64,000 nucleotides of DNA from Sulfurospirillum tamanense (GTDB lineage: Bacteria > Campylobacterota > Campylobacteria > Campylobacterales > Campylobacteraceae). Positions 26,568 through 36,311 of the stretch are shown in pieces. Each line of letters starts with the position of its first letter. Within the stretch, counting starts at the first letter, position 1. The stretch spans positions 1 through 64,000 of the forward strand of contig NZ_JAFHKK010000013.1 in the NCBI RefSeq assembly GCF_016937535.1, written 5' to 3'. The notes under the pieces are model-generated. The model was not told the origin of the DNA. It was given only the letters and a program-made list of their open reading frames with translations, and made no database searches. The translations under genes were made by a program, and so were the position numbers.

Positions 26568-27722
26568 ATGTTAGCTGCTTTACGAAATGAAAAGGTAAGA
26601 GGTTTTCTCTTTCAGCTTTTAACTGTCGTAGGCCTCGTTGCTTTTTTGTGGTATATTGGGGTTAACACCCTCCACAATATAGAACAAAGAGGCATCCAAA
26701 CTGGGTTTGGATTTTTAGAAGGAACGGCAGGGTTTGGGATTTACGAATCCCCTATCTCTTTCACCGAAACCGACACCCATGCACGTGTTTTTTTGGTAGG
26801 ATTGCTCAACACATTGATTGTTGGATTTACGGGCATTTTATTGGCCACCATTCTTGGAATTTTCATTGGTATTTTAAGACTTTCGAACAATTGGCTTATT
26901 CGCAAAATTGCTGCAGCCTACATTGATATTTTTCGTAATATTCCTATTCTTTTACAAATTTTCTTCTGGTACAACGTTGTCCTCAAATCTCTCCCAGGAC
27001 CTCGCCACAGTTTAGAATTTTTTGATACCTTTTTTCTTAATAATCGCGGTCTTCTTATCCCTCAATTTTCATGGAACAGCACAACCCTTACTGTTTTGGC
27101 TAGTTTTGTTGTAGCAGCCGTTGCTATCTTTTTTCTTAACCGCTGGGCCAACATTCGCCAAGAAAAAACAGGGGAGCCTTTTACGGTTATCTGGATTGGT
27201 ATCGCTACTTTTATACTTGCGCCTATTGTGGGTTTTTTCATTGGTGGCGCAGATTTTGGCTTTAGCTATCCTGAGCTTCGTGGCTTTAACTTTTCAGGCG
27301 GAAAATCCATTTCACCTGAATTTTTAGCGCTCACTTTTGCTCTTACTATCTACACAGCCACATTCATCGCCGAAGCGGTACGTTCAGGCATTGAGGCGGT
27401 TGGTAAAGGACAAAAAGAGGCGGCGATTTCATTAAGCTTAAGCCCATACCAAACCCTTAAGCTGGTTATCTTGCCTCAAGCGATTCGCATCTCCATCCCT
27501 CCGATCATTAATCAATACCTTAACCTTGTTAAAAACTCTTCGCTGGCTGCGGCCATTGGATACCCTGAAATTGTTACTGTCTTTGCAGGCACATCGCTCA
27601 ATCAAGTAGGTCAAGCGATTGAAATCATTGCCATTACAATGCTTGTATACCTCACTATCAGTTTATCGGTTTCGGCAATCTTAAACTGGTTTAACCACAA
27701 AATGAAAATCAAGGAGCGTTAA
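26568..27722 (+). CDS. aapQ: General L-amino acid ABC transporter permease AapQ
   Basis: A 384-residue inner membrane permease with about eight hydrophobic segments and the HisM/AapQ coupling block EAVRSGIEAVGKGQKEAAISLSL. The N-terminal SNNWLIRKIAAAYIDIFRNIPILLQI is typical of the polar amino acid permeases. It pairs with AapM to form the channel. Confidence 0.94.
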   Translation: MLAALRNEKVRGFLFQLLTVVGLVAFLWYIGVNTLHNIEQRGIQTGFGFLEGTAGFGIYESPISFTETDTHARVFLVGLLNTLIVGFTGILLATILGIFIGILRLSNNWLIRKIAAAYIDIFRNIPILLQIFFWYNVVLKSLPGPRHSLEFFDTFFLNNRGLLIPQFSWNSTTLTVLASFVVAAVAIFFLNRWANIRQEKTGEPFTVIWIGIATFILAPIVGFFIGGADFGFSYPELRGFNFSGGKSISPEFLALTFALTIYTATFIAEAVRSGIEAVGKGQKEAAISLSLSPYQTLKLVILPQAIRISIPPIINQYLNLVKNSSLAAAIGYPEIVTVFAGTSLNQVGQAIEIIAITMLVYLTISLSVSAILNWFNHKMKIKER

Positions 27723-27723
27723 G

Positions 27724-28812
27724 ATGGCTGTATATGACATGAAACCCACCAAATCCGCTCCTGTAAACTCCAAAGGCGCATGGCATTGGGTACGTGAAAA
27801 CCTTTTCTCTTCACCTTTAAATGTTTTACTGACATTTCTAGGGGTGGGGCTTTTGTATCTTATTATCCCACCCTTTCTTCAATGGGCTTACTTTGACGCA
27901 ACCTTTATTGGAAGTACGCGCGAGGATTGTGCCGTTAACGGGGGTGCATGTTGGGTTTTTATTAACTATAAGCTTGACATGTTTATGTACGGATTTTACC
28001 CCGAGGGTGAACGCTGGCGGCTCAATCTTGGATTAGGTCTTTTTGTTTTATTGCTTTTAGCTTTGCGTTACCTTAAGAGCACTTTAATGAAATTTGCCTT
28101 TTTTAACCTCTTCTTGGTCGCTGCTGCCATTTTAACCATTGGCGGAACACTAGGCCTTGAGATGGTTCCTACAGACAGATGGGGTGGCCTTATGCTTACA
28201 ATTGTGGTGGCTGCAACTGGCATCATTGTTGCTTTTCCTATTGGGGTCTTTTTGGCCCTAGGGCGTGCTTCAGATTTGCCTATCATTCGCAGTATTTGTG
28301 TGACCTACATTGAGTTTATTCGCGGGGTCCCACTCATCACGATTTTATTTATGTCTTCCATTATTCTTCCTTTGTTTTTTCCTGAAGGCATCACTTTTGA
28401 CAAGCTCCTTCGTGCACTTATTGGGATTGCGATGTTTGAAGCAGCTTACATTGCTGAAAACATTCGTGGCGGCCTTCAAGCTATCCCCAAAGGACAGTAT
28501 GAAGCAGCAGATGCTATTGGGCTTAGTTATTGGCAAAAAATGGGCTTAGTTATTTTACCTCAAGCCCTCAAAGTTGCTATTCCAAATCTAGTAGGTGTTT
28601 CTATTGCTCTTTTTCAAGATACTACACTGGTGCTTATCATCGGGCTTTTCGATTTGCTTGGCATGGTGCGCCTTAGTGCCGCGGATTCCTATTGGTTGGG
28701 ATTTGAAACCGAAGGGTATGTGTTTGTAACCTTTATTTTCTGGTTCTTTTGTTATTCCATGTCTCGGTTTAGTCAACGGCTTGAAAAACGCTTTAATACA
28801 AATTTACAATAG
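27724..28812 (+). CDS. aapM: General L-amino acid ABC transporter permease AapM
   Basis: A 362-residue permease with the coupling block [30 protein letters not shown] and the family phrase [19 protein letters not shown]. About eight membrane segments. One base separates it from aapQ; the tight spacing supports one transcript. Forms the heterodimeric channel with AapQ. Confidence 0.94.
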   Translation: MAVYDMKPTKSAPVNSKGAWHWVRENLFSSPLNVLLTFLGVGLLYLIIPPFLQWAYFDATFIGSTREDCAVNGGACWVFINYKLDMFMYGFYPEGERWRLNLGLGLFVLLLLALRYLKSTLMKFAFFNLFLVAAAILTIGGTLGLEMVPTDRWGGLMLTIVVAATGIIVAFPIGVFLALGRASDLPIIRSICVTYIEFIRGVPLITILFMSSIILPLFFPEGITFDKLLRALIGIAMFEAAYIAENIRGGLQAIPKGQYEAADAIGLSYWQKMGLVILPQALKVAIPNLVGVSIALFQDTTLVLIIGLFDLLGMVRLSAADSYWLGFETEGYVFVTFIFWFFCYSMSRFSQRLEKRFNTNLQ

Positions 28813-28820
28813 GAAAAACT

Positions 28821-29564
28821 ATGGAAGAAAATAACATTATTGAAATCAAAAATCTCAACAAATGGTATGGAGATTTTCACGTTCTAAAAGAGATTAACCT
28901 CACTGTCAAAAAAGGTGAAATTATCGTTGTTTGTGGCCCTTCTGGATCGGGAAAATCAACGTTAATTCGCTGTATCAACCGTCTTGAGGAGTTTCAAGAA
29001 GGAAGTATTGTGGTGGACAATATTGAGCTCACTCACGATATTAAAAAAATCAAAGCCGTGCGTGAAGAGGTGGCTATGGTATTTCAGCACTTCAACCTCT
29101 TTCCCCATCTTTCTATTCTTGACAACCTCACCCTTTCTCCCATGTGGGTCAAGAAAATGGCACGCAAAGACGCAGAGACATTGGCCATGAAGTACCTCAC
29201 CCGTGTCAACATCGCTGAACAAGCCCACAAATACCCCAACCAACTCTCAGGAGGCCAACAGCAACGGGTTGCCATTGCGCGCAGTTTGTGCAAAAACCCT
29301 AAAATTATGCTTTTTGATGAGCCCACTTCTGCCCTTGACCCTGAAATGGTTGCGGAAGTCCTTGATGTTATGATTGAGCTTGCCAGAGAAGGACGCACCA
29401 TGGTCTGTGTTACCCATGAAATGGGTTTTGCCAAAAAGGTGGCTGATCGCATTATTTTTATGGACAATGGTCAAATTGTTGAAGAAAACATACCCGATAA
29501 ATTCTTCAAAAATCCAGAATCTGACCGTCTAAAACTCTTTCTCGAACAAATTCTTTCTCACTAA
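28821..29564 (+). CDS. aapP: General L-amino acid ABC transporter ATPase AapP
   Basis: A 247-residue ATPase with Walker [10 protein letters not shown], signature [13 protein letters not shown] and Walker [15 protein letters not shown]. It closely fits the GlnQ/HisP/AapP group. Last gene of the aap operon; it is followed by a terminator-like hairpin. Confidence 0.95.
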   Translation: MEENNIIEIKNLNKWYGDFHVLKEINLTVKKGEIIVVCGPSGSGKSTLIRCINRLEEFQEGSIVVDNIELTHDIKKIKAVREEVAMVFQHFNLFPHLSILDNLTLSPMWVKKMARKDAETLAMKYLTRVNIAEQAHKYPNQLSGGQQQRVAIARSLCKNPKIMLFDEPTSALDPEMVAEVLDVMIELAREGRTMVCVTHEMGFAKKVADRIIFMDNGQIVEENIPDKFFKNPESDRLKLFLEQILSH

Positions 29565-29581
29565 TCCCTTTGCTCTTTTTA

Positions 29582-29616
29582 GATGTCTCTATGAAAATAG
29601 AGGCATCCCTCTTTTA
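29582..29616 (+). terminator. Terminator-like hairpin after aapP
   Basis: An 11-bp stem with one G-T pair (29582-29592 with 29597-29607) closes a GAAA tetraloop and is followed by CCTCTTTTA. Placed between aapP and the flaG promoter, it probably ends the aap transcript. The T-run is interrupted, so the strength is uncertain. Confidence 0.65.
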
Positions 29617-29620
29617 CATG

Positions 29621-29647
29621 TAAACCTTTTTTTTACTTCGCCGATAT
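29621..29647 (+). promoter_or_regulatory. Putative sigma-28 promoter of flaG-fliD-fliS
   Basis: CGATAT at 29642-29647 matches the sigma-28 -10 element of Campylobacterota; a TAAA at 29621-29624 lies 17 bases upstream, close to the usual spacing. The downstream genes are late flagellar genes, which supports FliA control. The TAAA overlaps the edge of a TTACATGTAA copy (29614-29623). Confidence 0.5.
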
Positions 29648-29695
29648 ACTTCACAGTATAGAGCCAATAAAGCACCGAAGCAAAAGGAGTTGCAA

Positions 29696-30079
29696 ATGGA
29701 AATTTTTAGCGCTGTTGGCAAGCAAATGGATGCTGCAACAACAGTTAAGCCCTCTTCTGGCGCTGCTGTCGAAACACGACAAGTAGAAAAAACAGATGTT
29801 CAACGTGAAGTGACAAGCGATTCACGTAGTCAGAACGCACAAGACAAAAAAGAGATTCAACAGCAATTAAACGAAACTGTACGCAATCTTAATGAGCATA
29901 TGGAATCACTAAACACCAATATCTCTTTTGGTTTTAACGATAAAATCGAATCACTCTATGTAAGCGTCATGGAAAAAAGTAGTGGCAAAACCATTCGCAA
30001 AATTCCAACTGAAGAAGCCATGAAGCTCTCAGAACACTTCAGAGAAATTATCGGACTTATTTTTGACAAAAAAGGATAA
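29696..30079 (+). CDS. flaG: FlaG family flagellar protein
   Basis: A 127-residue protein with a Gln/Ser-rich, disordered N terminus and the FlaG core in the C-terminal half (FGFNDKIESLYVSVMEKSSGKTIRKIPTEE, broken here for length). FlaG influences filament length. ATG 29696 has AGGAG 7 bases upstream; a TTG two codons earlier is less likely. It is 3 bases ahead of fliD. Confidence 0.9.
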   Translation: MEIFSAVGKQMDAATTVKPSSGAAVETRQVEKTDVQREVTSDSRSQNAQDKKEIQQQLNETVRNLNEHMESLNTNISFGFNDKIESLYVSVMEKSSGKTIRKIPTEEAMKLSEHFREIIGLIFDKKG

Positions 30080-30082
30080 CCT

Positions 30083-31783
30083 ATGGCAACTGGCGCATTA
30101 AGTTCACTTGGCATTGGTAGCAGTGTTTTAACCTACGACATCATTGAAAAACTGCGTGAAGCTGACGAAAAAGGGAAAATTACACCTATTGATACCAAGC
30201 TCGAACAAAACCTTACACAACAAAAAGATTTAACAGCCATTACAGGCTATTTAAACTCATTAAAAAGTGCTGCTTCTGGCCTTTCAAGTGATTTACTTTT
30301 TCAGGGTAGAAATGTTAGTAGTTCTGGAACCTCTGCTAGTCTGACAGCGGATGCTGGTGTTTTAACCCAAGAAGTTACAGTTGATGTTAAGCAACTTGCT
30401 GCGAAAGATATTTTTCAAACTGTAGGCAAAGCTTCCCGGACATCAACTTTTGCAAGTGGCAATGACACTCTTGGTATCACCATTGATGGCAAAACATATT
30501 CTATTGACGTCAAAACAACCACAACACTTACTGAACTTGCTGATATAATCAATAATGGTACTGATGGAAAAGTTGAGGCACGCATTATGAATGTTGGGGG
30601 CGAAAACCCCTATCGTCTCATTATTCAATCAGCCGAAACAGGCGAAAGCCAAAAAATTGAATTTTCAGGAACCACCGTACTTGCTGATCTTGGGCTCAAT
30701 CACGAAGATGCCATCAGTGAAGAAGGAGCCGAAACTAGCCGCCTCTCAAATGCAAGCAATGCAAAATTTGTTTACAACGGCATTTCGATGCAACGCGAAA
30801 CAAACACCATTGATGACATCACTGTAGGAATGGCTCTTAAGTTTACAGAAACAGGAAAAACAACATTTAACATCACACAAGACACTGATGCCTTGGTTGA
30901 GGAGATGAATAATTTTGTAACTGCATATAATGATTTAGTTAACAACCTTTCGGTTGCTACTGATTATGATAGTGAATCTGGGCAGTCTGGGTCTTTACAA
31001 GGCAACTCTCAAATCAATGCTATTAAAACTGTTCTTAACCGCTTGCTAACAAGCATGGATTCCGATGGACGCTCTTTGAATCAATATGGTCTTAACCTTA
31101 ACGACAATGGACTTCTTCAACTTACTGAGTCAACACTTAGGGAAAAACTTACCGACGACCCCTTGGACGTAGAAGCTTTTTTCAAAGGCATGAACACGCC
31201 CAATACCACACTTTACACTCCCAAAAATGAAGTCAGTGGCGGCGCGCTTGATTTGAAATACGGCGATTTAACCATCAATGGCATAGCAATCATTCTCACA
31301 ACACCCGATGGCTCAACAGCTGAAGAAAACGCACTAGCGTTGCGTGATGCCATTAACAAAGCTCTTGTTGCCGAAGGCGTTACCGCTTCTTTAGACACCA
31401 ATGGAACTAAAATAATTTTGAACCAAAAGGAAGGATGGGATATTTCTGTCAAAGGGAGCTCTGCTGGCCTCAATGCTACAGGCTATACAGCACGGACCGT
31501 CACAGGAAACTCCGAAATTAGTGAGGGTATTTTTAGTCAATTGCATCAATCTATTGAAAGTATGGTTTCTAGTAATGGTGGCTCCATCACACTCTTAGGC
31601 GAGCAGTTTACAAATGCTCAAACGCGTCTAAACAAAGAAAGAGTGCGCTCCATGGAGCAACTTGATAGCAAATACGCAACAATGGTCGCGCAATTTGCCG
31701 CCTACGACACCATGATTGCCAATTTAAACAATCAATTTGCAACACTGCAATCTATGATTGATTCGCAACTAAACAGTAAGTAA
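30083..31783 (+). CDS. fliD: Flagellar filament cap protein FliD
   Basis: A 566-residue hook-associated protein 2. The N-terminal SLGIGSSVLTYDIIEKLREADE and the C-terminal coiled region with FAAYDTMIANLNNQFATLQSMI are diagnostic; the middle carries repeated beta domains. It caps the growing filament and is chaperoned by a FliT-like protein. No palindrome copies are present. Confidence 0.96.
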   Translation: MATGALSSLGIGSSVLTYDIIEKLREADEKGKITPIDTKLEQNLTQQKDLTAITGYLNSLKSAASGLSSDLLFQGRNVSSSGTSASLTADAGVLTQEVTVDVKQLAAKDIFQTVGKASRTSTFASGNDTLGITIDGKTYSIDVKTTTTLTELADIINNGTDGKVEARIMNVGGENPYRLIIQSAETGESQKIEFSGTTVLADLGLNHEDAISEEGAETSRLSNASNAKFVYNGISMQRETNTIDDITVGMALKFTETGKTTFNITQDTDALVEEMNNFVTAYNDLVNNLSVATDYDSESGQSGSLQGNSQINAIKTVLNRLLTSMDSDGRSLNQYGLNLNDNGLLQLTESTLREKLTDDPLDVEAFFKGMNTPNTTLYTPKNEVSGGALDLKYGDLTINGIAIILTTPDGSTAEENALALRDAINKALVAEGVTASLDTNGTKIILNQKEGWDISVKGSSAGLNATGYTARTVTGNSEISEGIFSQLHQSIESMVSSNGGSITLLGEQFTNAQTRLNKERVRSMEQLDSKYATMVAQFAAYDTMIANLNNQFATLQSMIDSQLNSK

Positions 31784-31801
31784 TTAATAAAGGGGTTTTG
31801 A

Positions 31802-32176
31802 ATGAAAAGTAATCTTGCCTACGCGGCCTACTCACGCAATAATGTTTCCATTGAGTCACCTGAAAAACTTATTGAAATGCTCTATGAAGGAATTTTACGG
31901 TTTTCAGCGCAAGCAAGAAAAGCCATTGAAAATGAAGATATTGAGAAAAAAACCTATTGGATTAACCGCTGTTCGGCTATTTTTGCTGAATTGTTAAATT
32001 CTCTTAATTACTCTGGAGGGGACGTGGCGCACTATTTGAGCGGGCTCTACATTCGCCAGCTCCAACTACTAGCACTTGCCAACATCGAAGGAAAGGCAAC
32101 CCATTTAGATGAAGTGATAAACGTCACTAAAAACCTTTTGGAAGCGTGGAGAGAGAGCACGCGCACGTATGAATAA
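31802..32176 (+). CDS. fliS: Flagellar export chaperone FliS
   Basis: A 124-residue helical chaperone for flagellin with the typical pattern SPEKLIEMLYEGILRFSAQARKAIE and a C-terminal LLEAWRE motif. It overlaps the next small gene by 8 bases. Confidence 0.94.
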   Translation: MKSNLAYAAYSRNNVSIESPEKLIEMLYEGILRFSAQARKAIENEDIEKKTYWINRCSAIFAELLNSLNYSGGDVAHYLSGLYIRQLQLLALANIEGKATHLDEVINVTKNLLEAWRESTRTYE

Positions 32177-32405
32177 TTGGCTAAATGCATTTAAGCTTGC
32201 TATCATCACGCAAGATGTAGCAAAATGTGAAACGCTCATTAGCACGCTTAACACCACCACCTTTACATGTAAAGAAGAACTTCAAGAAGCAGTAGCCCTC
32301 ACCCAAGAGGCCATCACTCTTTTTGAATCCCAAAAACAAAGGCTTGGCAATGAACTTGCCAAGCTAAAACGTACAAAAAAATACCTCTCAAACCACACTA
32401 ATTAA
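32169..32405 (+). CDS. Small helical protein, possible FliT-like chaperone
   Basis: A 78-residue helical protein overlapping the end of fliS. In many bacteria this position is held by fliT, the FliD chaperone, and the size fits, but the sequence shows no strict FliT motif. The palindrome at 32263-32272 encodes FTCK in a linker between two helices. Its end overlaps the convergent symporter gene by 8 bases. Confidence 0.7.
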   Translation: MNNWLNAFKLAIITQDVAKCETLISTLNTTTFTCKEELQEAVALTQEAITLFESQKQRLGNELAKLKRTKKYLSNHTN

Positions 32406-34032
32406 AGCTTCGTCGTAGCGCTTCTTCATCAGGTTTTGTAAGTAATGATACAAGCACCGCCACTGTGATTGAAACAGGTAGCGCAATCACAAGCGCATCT
32501 ACGAAGATAATTTTTCCACTCAACAGCGAATCTACACCAAACAACGCCTTAGCAACCCCAAGGTGCTTGGCTTCGTTAAAATGTACAAACACCAACCAAA
32601 AACTAGACACCACAAGCCCTGAAAGCATCGAAGCGATAGCTCCCTCTTTGGTCATGCGCTTCCAAAACAGTCCGCCAACATAGGTGGGCAAAAAAATGCT
32701 TGCACACAAGGCAAAGAAGATGGCCGTGCTTCGCGCAATGATGGCAGGCTGGTCGTCAAACAAGTACGAAAGCACCACCGCAAAAACGATCATCACCACC
32801 ACACCCGTGCGGGTAATGAGCATGGAACTTTTGCCTTCTTTTTTAAACAATTGCTCATACACGTCTCGTCCCACTGCCGTTCCCATGGTGTGAAACTGAG
32901 AAGAAAGCGTACTCATGGCCGCTGAAATGAGTGCGAACAAGAAAATAAAAGCAAACCATTTAGGCATAGCCGTGTTGATAAAATAAGGAATAACTTGGTT
33001 TACTCCACCCGCACTTTGCAAAGCATTTTTGCCTTCGTTAAACTCATAAAACCACGCATTACTAAGGGCCCCGATGATGAAAATAATCCCCGTCATGGCA
33101 AAGATAAACACCCCGCCAATGAGCACCGCACGGTTAAGTTCTTGTTTACTGCGCACCGTCATAAACCGCACCACAAGCTGGGGTTGCGCCAACACACCAA
33201 TGCCCACGCCCAAGGTGATGGAGGTAATCACAAAAAGCCAACCTTGTGAGAGAAAATCAGGCATACTCGCCCACCCCTTAAACCCCCACAGCATGGAAAG
33301 CTTCATCATAAAATCCGCACTGCCTGGCGTTAGTTCTTTCATGCTCACCTCCGCCAAAGGTGCCACGGTCATCTCCCACACAACGCCAAGCTTTTCATAC
33401 GCTTCACTCAAGCCACCCAAAGAATCTAGTGTAAAAATAGCCAAAAGCACCATGGCGACAAACATAATCACCCCTTGGAGTGCGTCAGTAAACATGACAC
33501 CCTTCAATCCACCCGCAATGACGTAACCTGTGATGATGATGGAAAACACAAGCAACGAAAGATGGTAATCGGCCTGAAAATAGGCCGCGATAAAATGCGT
33601 CCCGCCAATGAGCACCGCCGAGGCATACAAGGGCATAAAAAGTAAAATCAACACGCCCCCAAAGACTTGGATGAACTTGGAATCAAACCGTTTTCCTAGC
33701 AACTCAGGAAAGGTGTGTGCGCCCAAACGAATGCCCATCTTGCGCGTGGGATTGCCCAAAAAGACAAAGGCGATGAAAATACCCACAAAGATATTAAAAA
33801 ACGTCAACCAAAGAAGCGAACTCCCCAACCACGCCGCCACGCCACCAAAGCCTACGATGGCCGCGGTGGAGATGAATGTCGCCCCGTAACTTAACGCCAT
33901 CACAAAAGGATGGGTGTCGCGCCCCGCCAGGAGATAATCGGTCGTATTTTTTGTCTTTTTAAAGCCCAAAAAGCCCAAATACCCCACGATGGCCAAATAG
34001 GAAATGATGACCACATTTTCAATCATACCCAT
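32398..34032 (-). CDS. Sodium:solute symporter (SSS family)
   Basis: A 544-residue transporter with about 13 membrane segments and SSS features such as TDYLLAGRDTHPFVMALSYGATFIS and the later GGLKGVMFTDALQGVIMF. It imports an organic substrate with sodium; relatives include acetate/pyruvate and proline carriers. The aromatic-acid genes across the divergent promoter suggest an aryl acid or a related substrate, which is inference. The first ATG (34032) has GAGGGGG at good spacing; a second ATG is two codons in. Confidence 0.92.
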   Translation of the reverse strand: MGMIENVVIISYLAIVGYLGFLGFKKTKNTTDYLLAGRDTHPFVMALSYGATFISTAAIVGFGGVAAWLGSSLLWLTFFNIFVGIFIAFVFLGNPTRKMGIRLGAHTFPELLGKRFDSKFIQVFGGVLILLFMPLYASAVLIGGTHFIAAYFQADYHLSLLVFSIIITGYVIAGGLKGVMFTDALQGVIMFVAMVLLAIFTLDSLGGLSEAYEKLGVVWEMTVAPLAEVSMKELTPGSADFMMKLSMLWGFKGWASMPDFLSQGWLFVITSITLGVGIGVLAQPQLVVRFMTVRSKQELNRAVLIGGVFIFAMTGIIFIIGALSNAWFYEFNEGKNALQSAGGVNQVIPYFINTAMPKWFAFIFLFALISAAMSTLSSQFHTMGTAVGRDVYEQLFKKEGKSSMLITRTGVVVMIVFAVVLSYLFDDQPAIIARSTAIFFALCASIFLPTYVGGLFWKRMTKEGAIASMLSGLVVSSFWLVFVHFNEAKHLGVAKALFGVDSLLSGKIIFVDALVIALPVSITVAVLVSLLTKPDEEALRRSFN

Positions 34033-34203
34033 TTACAAATCCCCCTCAATGGCATCTTCTTCGCTTGCCCAGCTTTGCAATGCTACATCCACCGCCGTGT
34101 CATCATCCTTATTCCACCGCCACGCCCCATAGCCAACACACAGCAACATACTAAACACCGTTAGCCAAAACGCCGCGCCCACACCAAAGTCAAAAACGCC
34201 CAT
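34033..34203 (-). CDS. Small accessory membrane protein of the symporter
   Basis: A 56-residue protein that starts MGVFDFGVGAAFWLTVFSML and ends EEDAIEGDL. It has one membrane segment (about 6-28) and an acidic C-terminal tail. Its stop directly abuts the symporter start, so they are coupled. Short one-helix proteins of this type precede several bacterial SSS genes and are described as symporter small accessory proteins. It falls below usual gene-finder length limits but has a start, ribosome binding site (AAAAGGG) and conserved context. Confidence 0.8.
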   Translation of the reverse strand: MGVFDFGVGAAFWLTVFSMLLCVGYGAWRWNKDDDTAVDVALQSWASEEDAIEGDL

Positions 34204-34498
34204 GTACACCCTTTTCGTAAAATTAGCCTATTCTGGCCGATTTTTCTTGAAGTAATCTTTAACCCCTCTTTTTTCCCTTCTTTTTTTAAACTAAACGGGT
34301 AAAAAAATCCCATTTTAAGGAATTTCATCTTTTTCCAGGCTTTCTTAAAAAAAATGTAAATTTGTAACTTATTATTACATGTAAAGAAAAATCCTTAAAA
34401 AATAAGCACTTTGTAAAGTTAGTTTGACTAATCTTGAAACACGATTTTACAGCACTGTCTTTACAAGGCGGTGCCAACTTACCAAGAGGCAATCATCC
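34204..34498. promoter_or_regulatory. Divergent promoter region, symporter versus iorA
   Basis: A 295-base AT-rich region without a gene. It must hold promoters for the symporter pair and the iorAB-paaK-ACT operon. A palindrome copy lies at 34375-34384. No clear -10/-35 pair or regulator site could be chosen. Confidence 0.4.
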
Positions 34499-36310
34499 AT
34501 GAAACAGACACTAATGGGCAACGACGCTATCGCACTGGGGCTTATCCACGCGGGCATCGACATGGTTTCAGGCTATCCAGGCACTCCTTCAAGCGAGATT
34601 TTGGCCAATTTCCAAAAGTACAAGCACCACTTCAAGCTTGACGCGTATGCCGAGTGGGCAACCAATGAAAAAGTTGGGTTTGAAGTAGCCTACGCAGGAG
34701 CCATCGCGGGCAAGCGCACCTGTGCCACCATGAAACAAGTAGGCCTTAATGTTGCCAGCGATGCACTTATGAGCGCTGCTTACATTGGGCTTAAAGGCGC
34801 TATGCTGCTTGTTAGTGCGGATGACCCAGGGTTCTACTCTTCGCAAACCGAACAAGATAGCCGCAGTTTTGCCAAGTTTGCACGCATTCCCGTCCTTGAC
34901 CCTGCCACCCCCCAAGAAGCTTACGACATGGTCAAGCTTGGCACAAAGATTTCACACTTGTTTGAAACCGTCGTGATGCTTCGTCCCGTCATGCGCGTGT
35001 GCCACGCCAGAGAGATTTGCGAGGTGGACGAAGGACTTAGTGTTACGCCACTGGAGGGAAATTTTGAACGCAATGTCCCACGCTGGGGTGCCGTACCTCC
35101 TGCGGGACGCTTTCGCCAAGGCCTCGAACAACTAGAGCGCATCGAAGTGATTAAAGCATGGAACTGGAAAGAACTCATTGCCCCCAAAGTCGCCGCACTC
35201 AAGGGCGAAAAAGTCCTCTTTCTCACCAGCGGAACAGGAGATGGCTATGTCCGCGAAGCCGTAACAGAGCAAGCCATTAAAGCCGACGTTTTAAAACTTG
35301 ATATGCCCTACCCGCTTCCCAAAACCGAACTTGAAGCCCTGTTTGCCTCTTATGCTAAAGTTGTCGTATTTGAAGAGAGTTATCCCTGTATTGAGGAGCA
35401 ATTAAGCTCCCCAAAACTTTACGGAAAACTCACCAAACACGCCCATGAAATCGACGAATTTTCTAAAGCTAAAGTCATGGAAACCTTGGCAAATGTGGGC
35501 ATTGTTAAAAAAGCAAACCCGTACCAAAGTCCAAAATTCACTGGCGAACTCCCTCGTCGCGCACCCAACATGTGCCCAGGATGCCCCCACCGCGACGTGC
35601 ATTATGCCATCACCGATGTTTTCAAAAAAGAACATGCCATCTGCCCCTCTGACATTGGCTGCTACACCCTAGGTCTTAACCAAGGCGCTATTGATACCAT
35701 CTTGTGCATGGGTGGCAGTGTTTCCATGGCGAGCGGATTTGCAGTAGCTGACCCCAAAAAAGCTGTAGTAGCAACCATTGGGGACAGTACCTTTACCCAC
35801 TCAGGCGTTGCGCCGCTCATTAACGCCGTGTACCAAAACCACCGGTTTGTGCTTGTCATTCTTGACAACTCCACTACCGCCATGACAGGCCGTCAAACCA
35901 CTCCCGAGCGCAGCAATCCTGCTCAAGTGGACATCAAGCGCATTGTTGAGGGCTGTGGCGTAGCGTGCCACGAATACTTCTACGAACCAGAACTCTCCAA
36001 AACCATTGACTTTGTCCGTTCTTTAAAAACAGCGTACGAAAAAGCCACTGGCCCTGTGGTCGCCGTTGTGCGCGAATTTTGTGTGTTAGATAAAGAAAAA
36101 GTTGAAGGGCAACTGGGTCGTGCTTTTGTAGAGATCGACCAAGACCTGTGCGTGGAGTGTGACTGGTGTATCACCGCGTTTAAATGTCCGCCGATGCATT
36201 ATGATGAAAACGGAAAAATGGCCATCGACCCTTTCTTGTGTGCGGGCTGTTCGTCGTGCTTGGATGTCATCTGCCCAGTGGATGCGTTTGTTGAAAAAGA
36301 GGAGGTGTAA
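34499..36310 (+). CDS. iorA: Indolepyruvate:ferredoxin oxidoreductase, alpha subunit
   Basis: A 603-residue enzyme that oxidatively decarboxylates aryl pyruvates to aryl-acetyl-CoA with ferredoxin. It shows the pyrimidine-domain start GYPGTPSSEI, the thiamine diphosphate region CPGCPHRDVHYAI with IGDSTFTHSG, and two C-terminal ferredoxin-type cluster motifs (CVECDWC...CP and CAGCSSC...CP). ATG 34499 matches the family N terminus; the frame runs open upstream to 34424. It is followed 1 base later by iorB. Confidence 0.95.
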   Translation: MKQTLMGNDAIALGLIHAGIDMVSGYPGTPSSEILANFQKYKHHFKLDAYAEWATNEKVGFEVAYAGAIAGKRTCATMKQVGLNVASDALMSAAYIGLKGAMLLVSADDPGFYSSQTEQDSRSFAKFARIPVLDPATPQEAYDMVKLGTKISHLFETVVMLRPVMRVCHAREICEVDEGLSVTPLEGNFERNVPRWGAVPPAGRFRQGLEQLERIEVIKAWNWKELIAPKVAALKGEKVLFLTSGTGDGYVREAVTEQAIKADVLKLDMPYPLPKTELEALFASYAKVVVFEESYPCIEEQLSSPKLYGKLTKHAHEIDEFSKAKVMETLANVGIVKKANPYQSPKFTGELPRRAPNMCPGCPHRDVHYAITDVFKKEHAICPSDIGCYTLGLNQGAIDTILCMGGSVSMASGFAVADPKKAVVATIGDSTFTHSGVAPLINAVYQNHRFVLVILDNSTTAMTGRQTTPERSNPAQVDIKRIVEGCGVACHEYFYEPELSKTIDFVRSLKTAYEKATGPVVAVVREFCVLDKEKVEGQLGRAFVEIDQDLCVECDWCITAFKCPPMHYDENGKMAIDPFLCAGCSSCLDVICPVDAFVEKEEV

Positions 36311-36311
36311 G

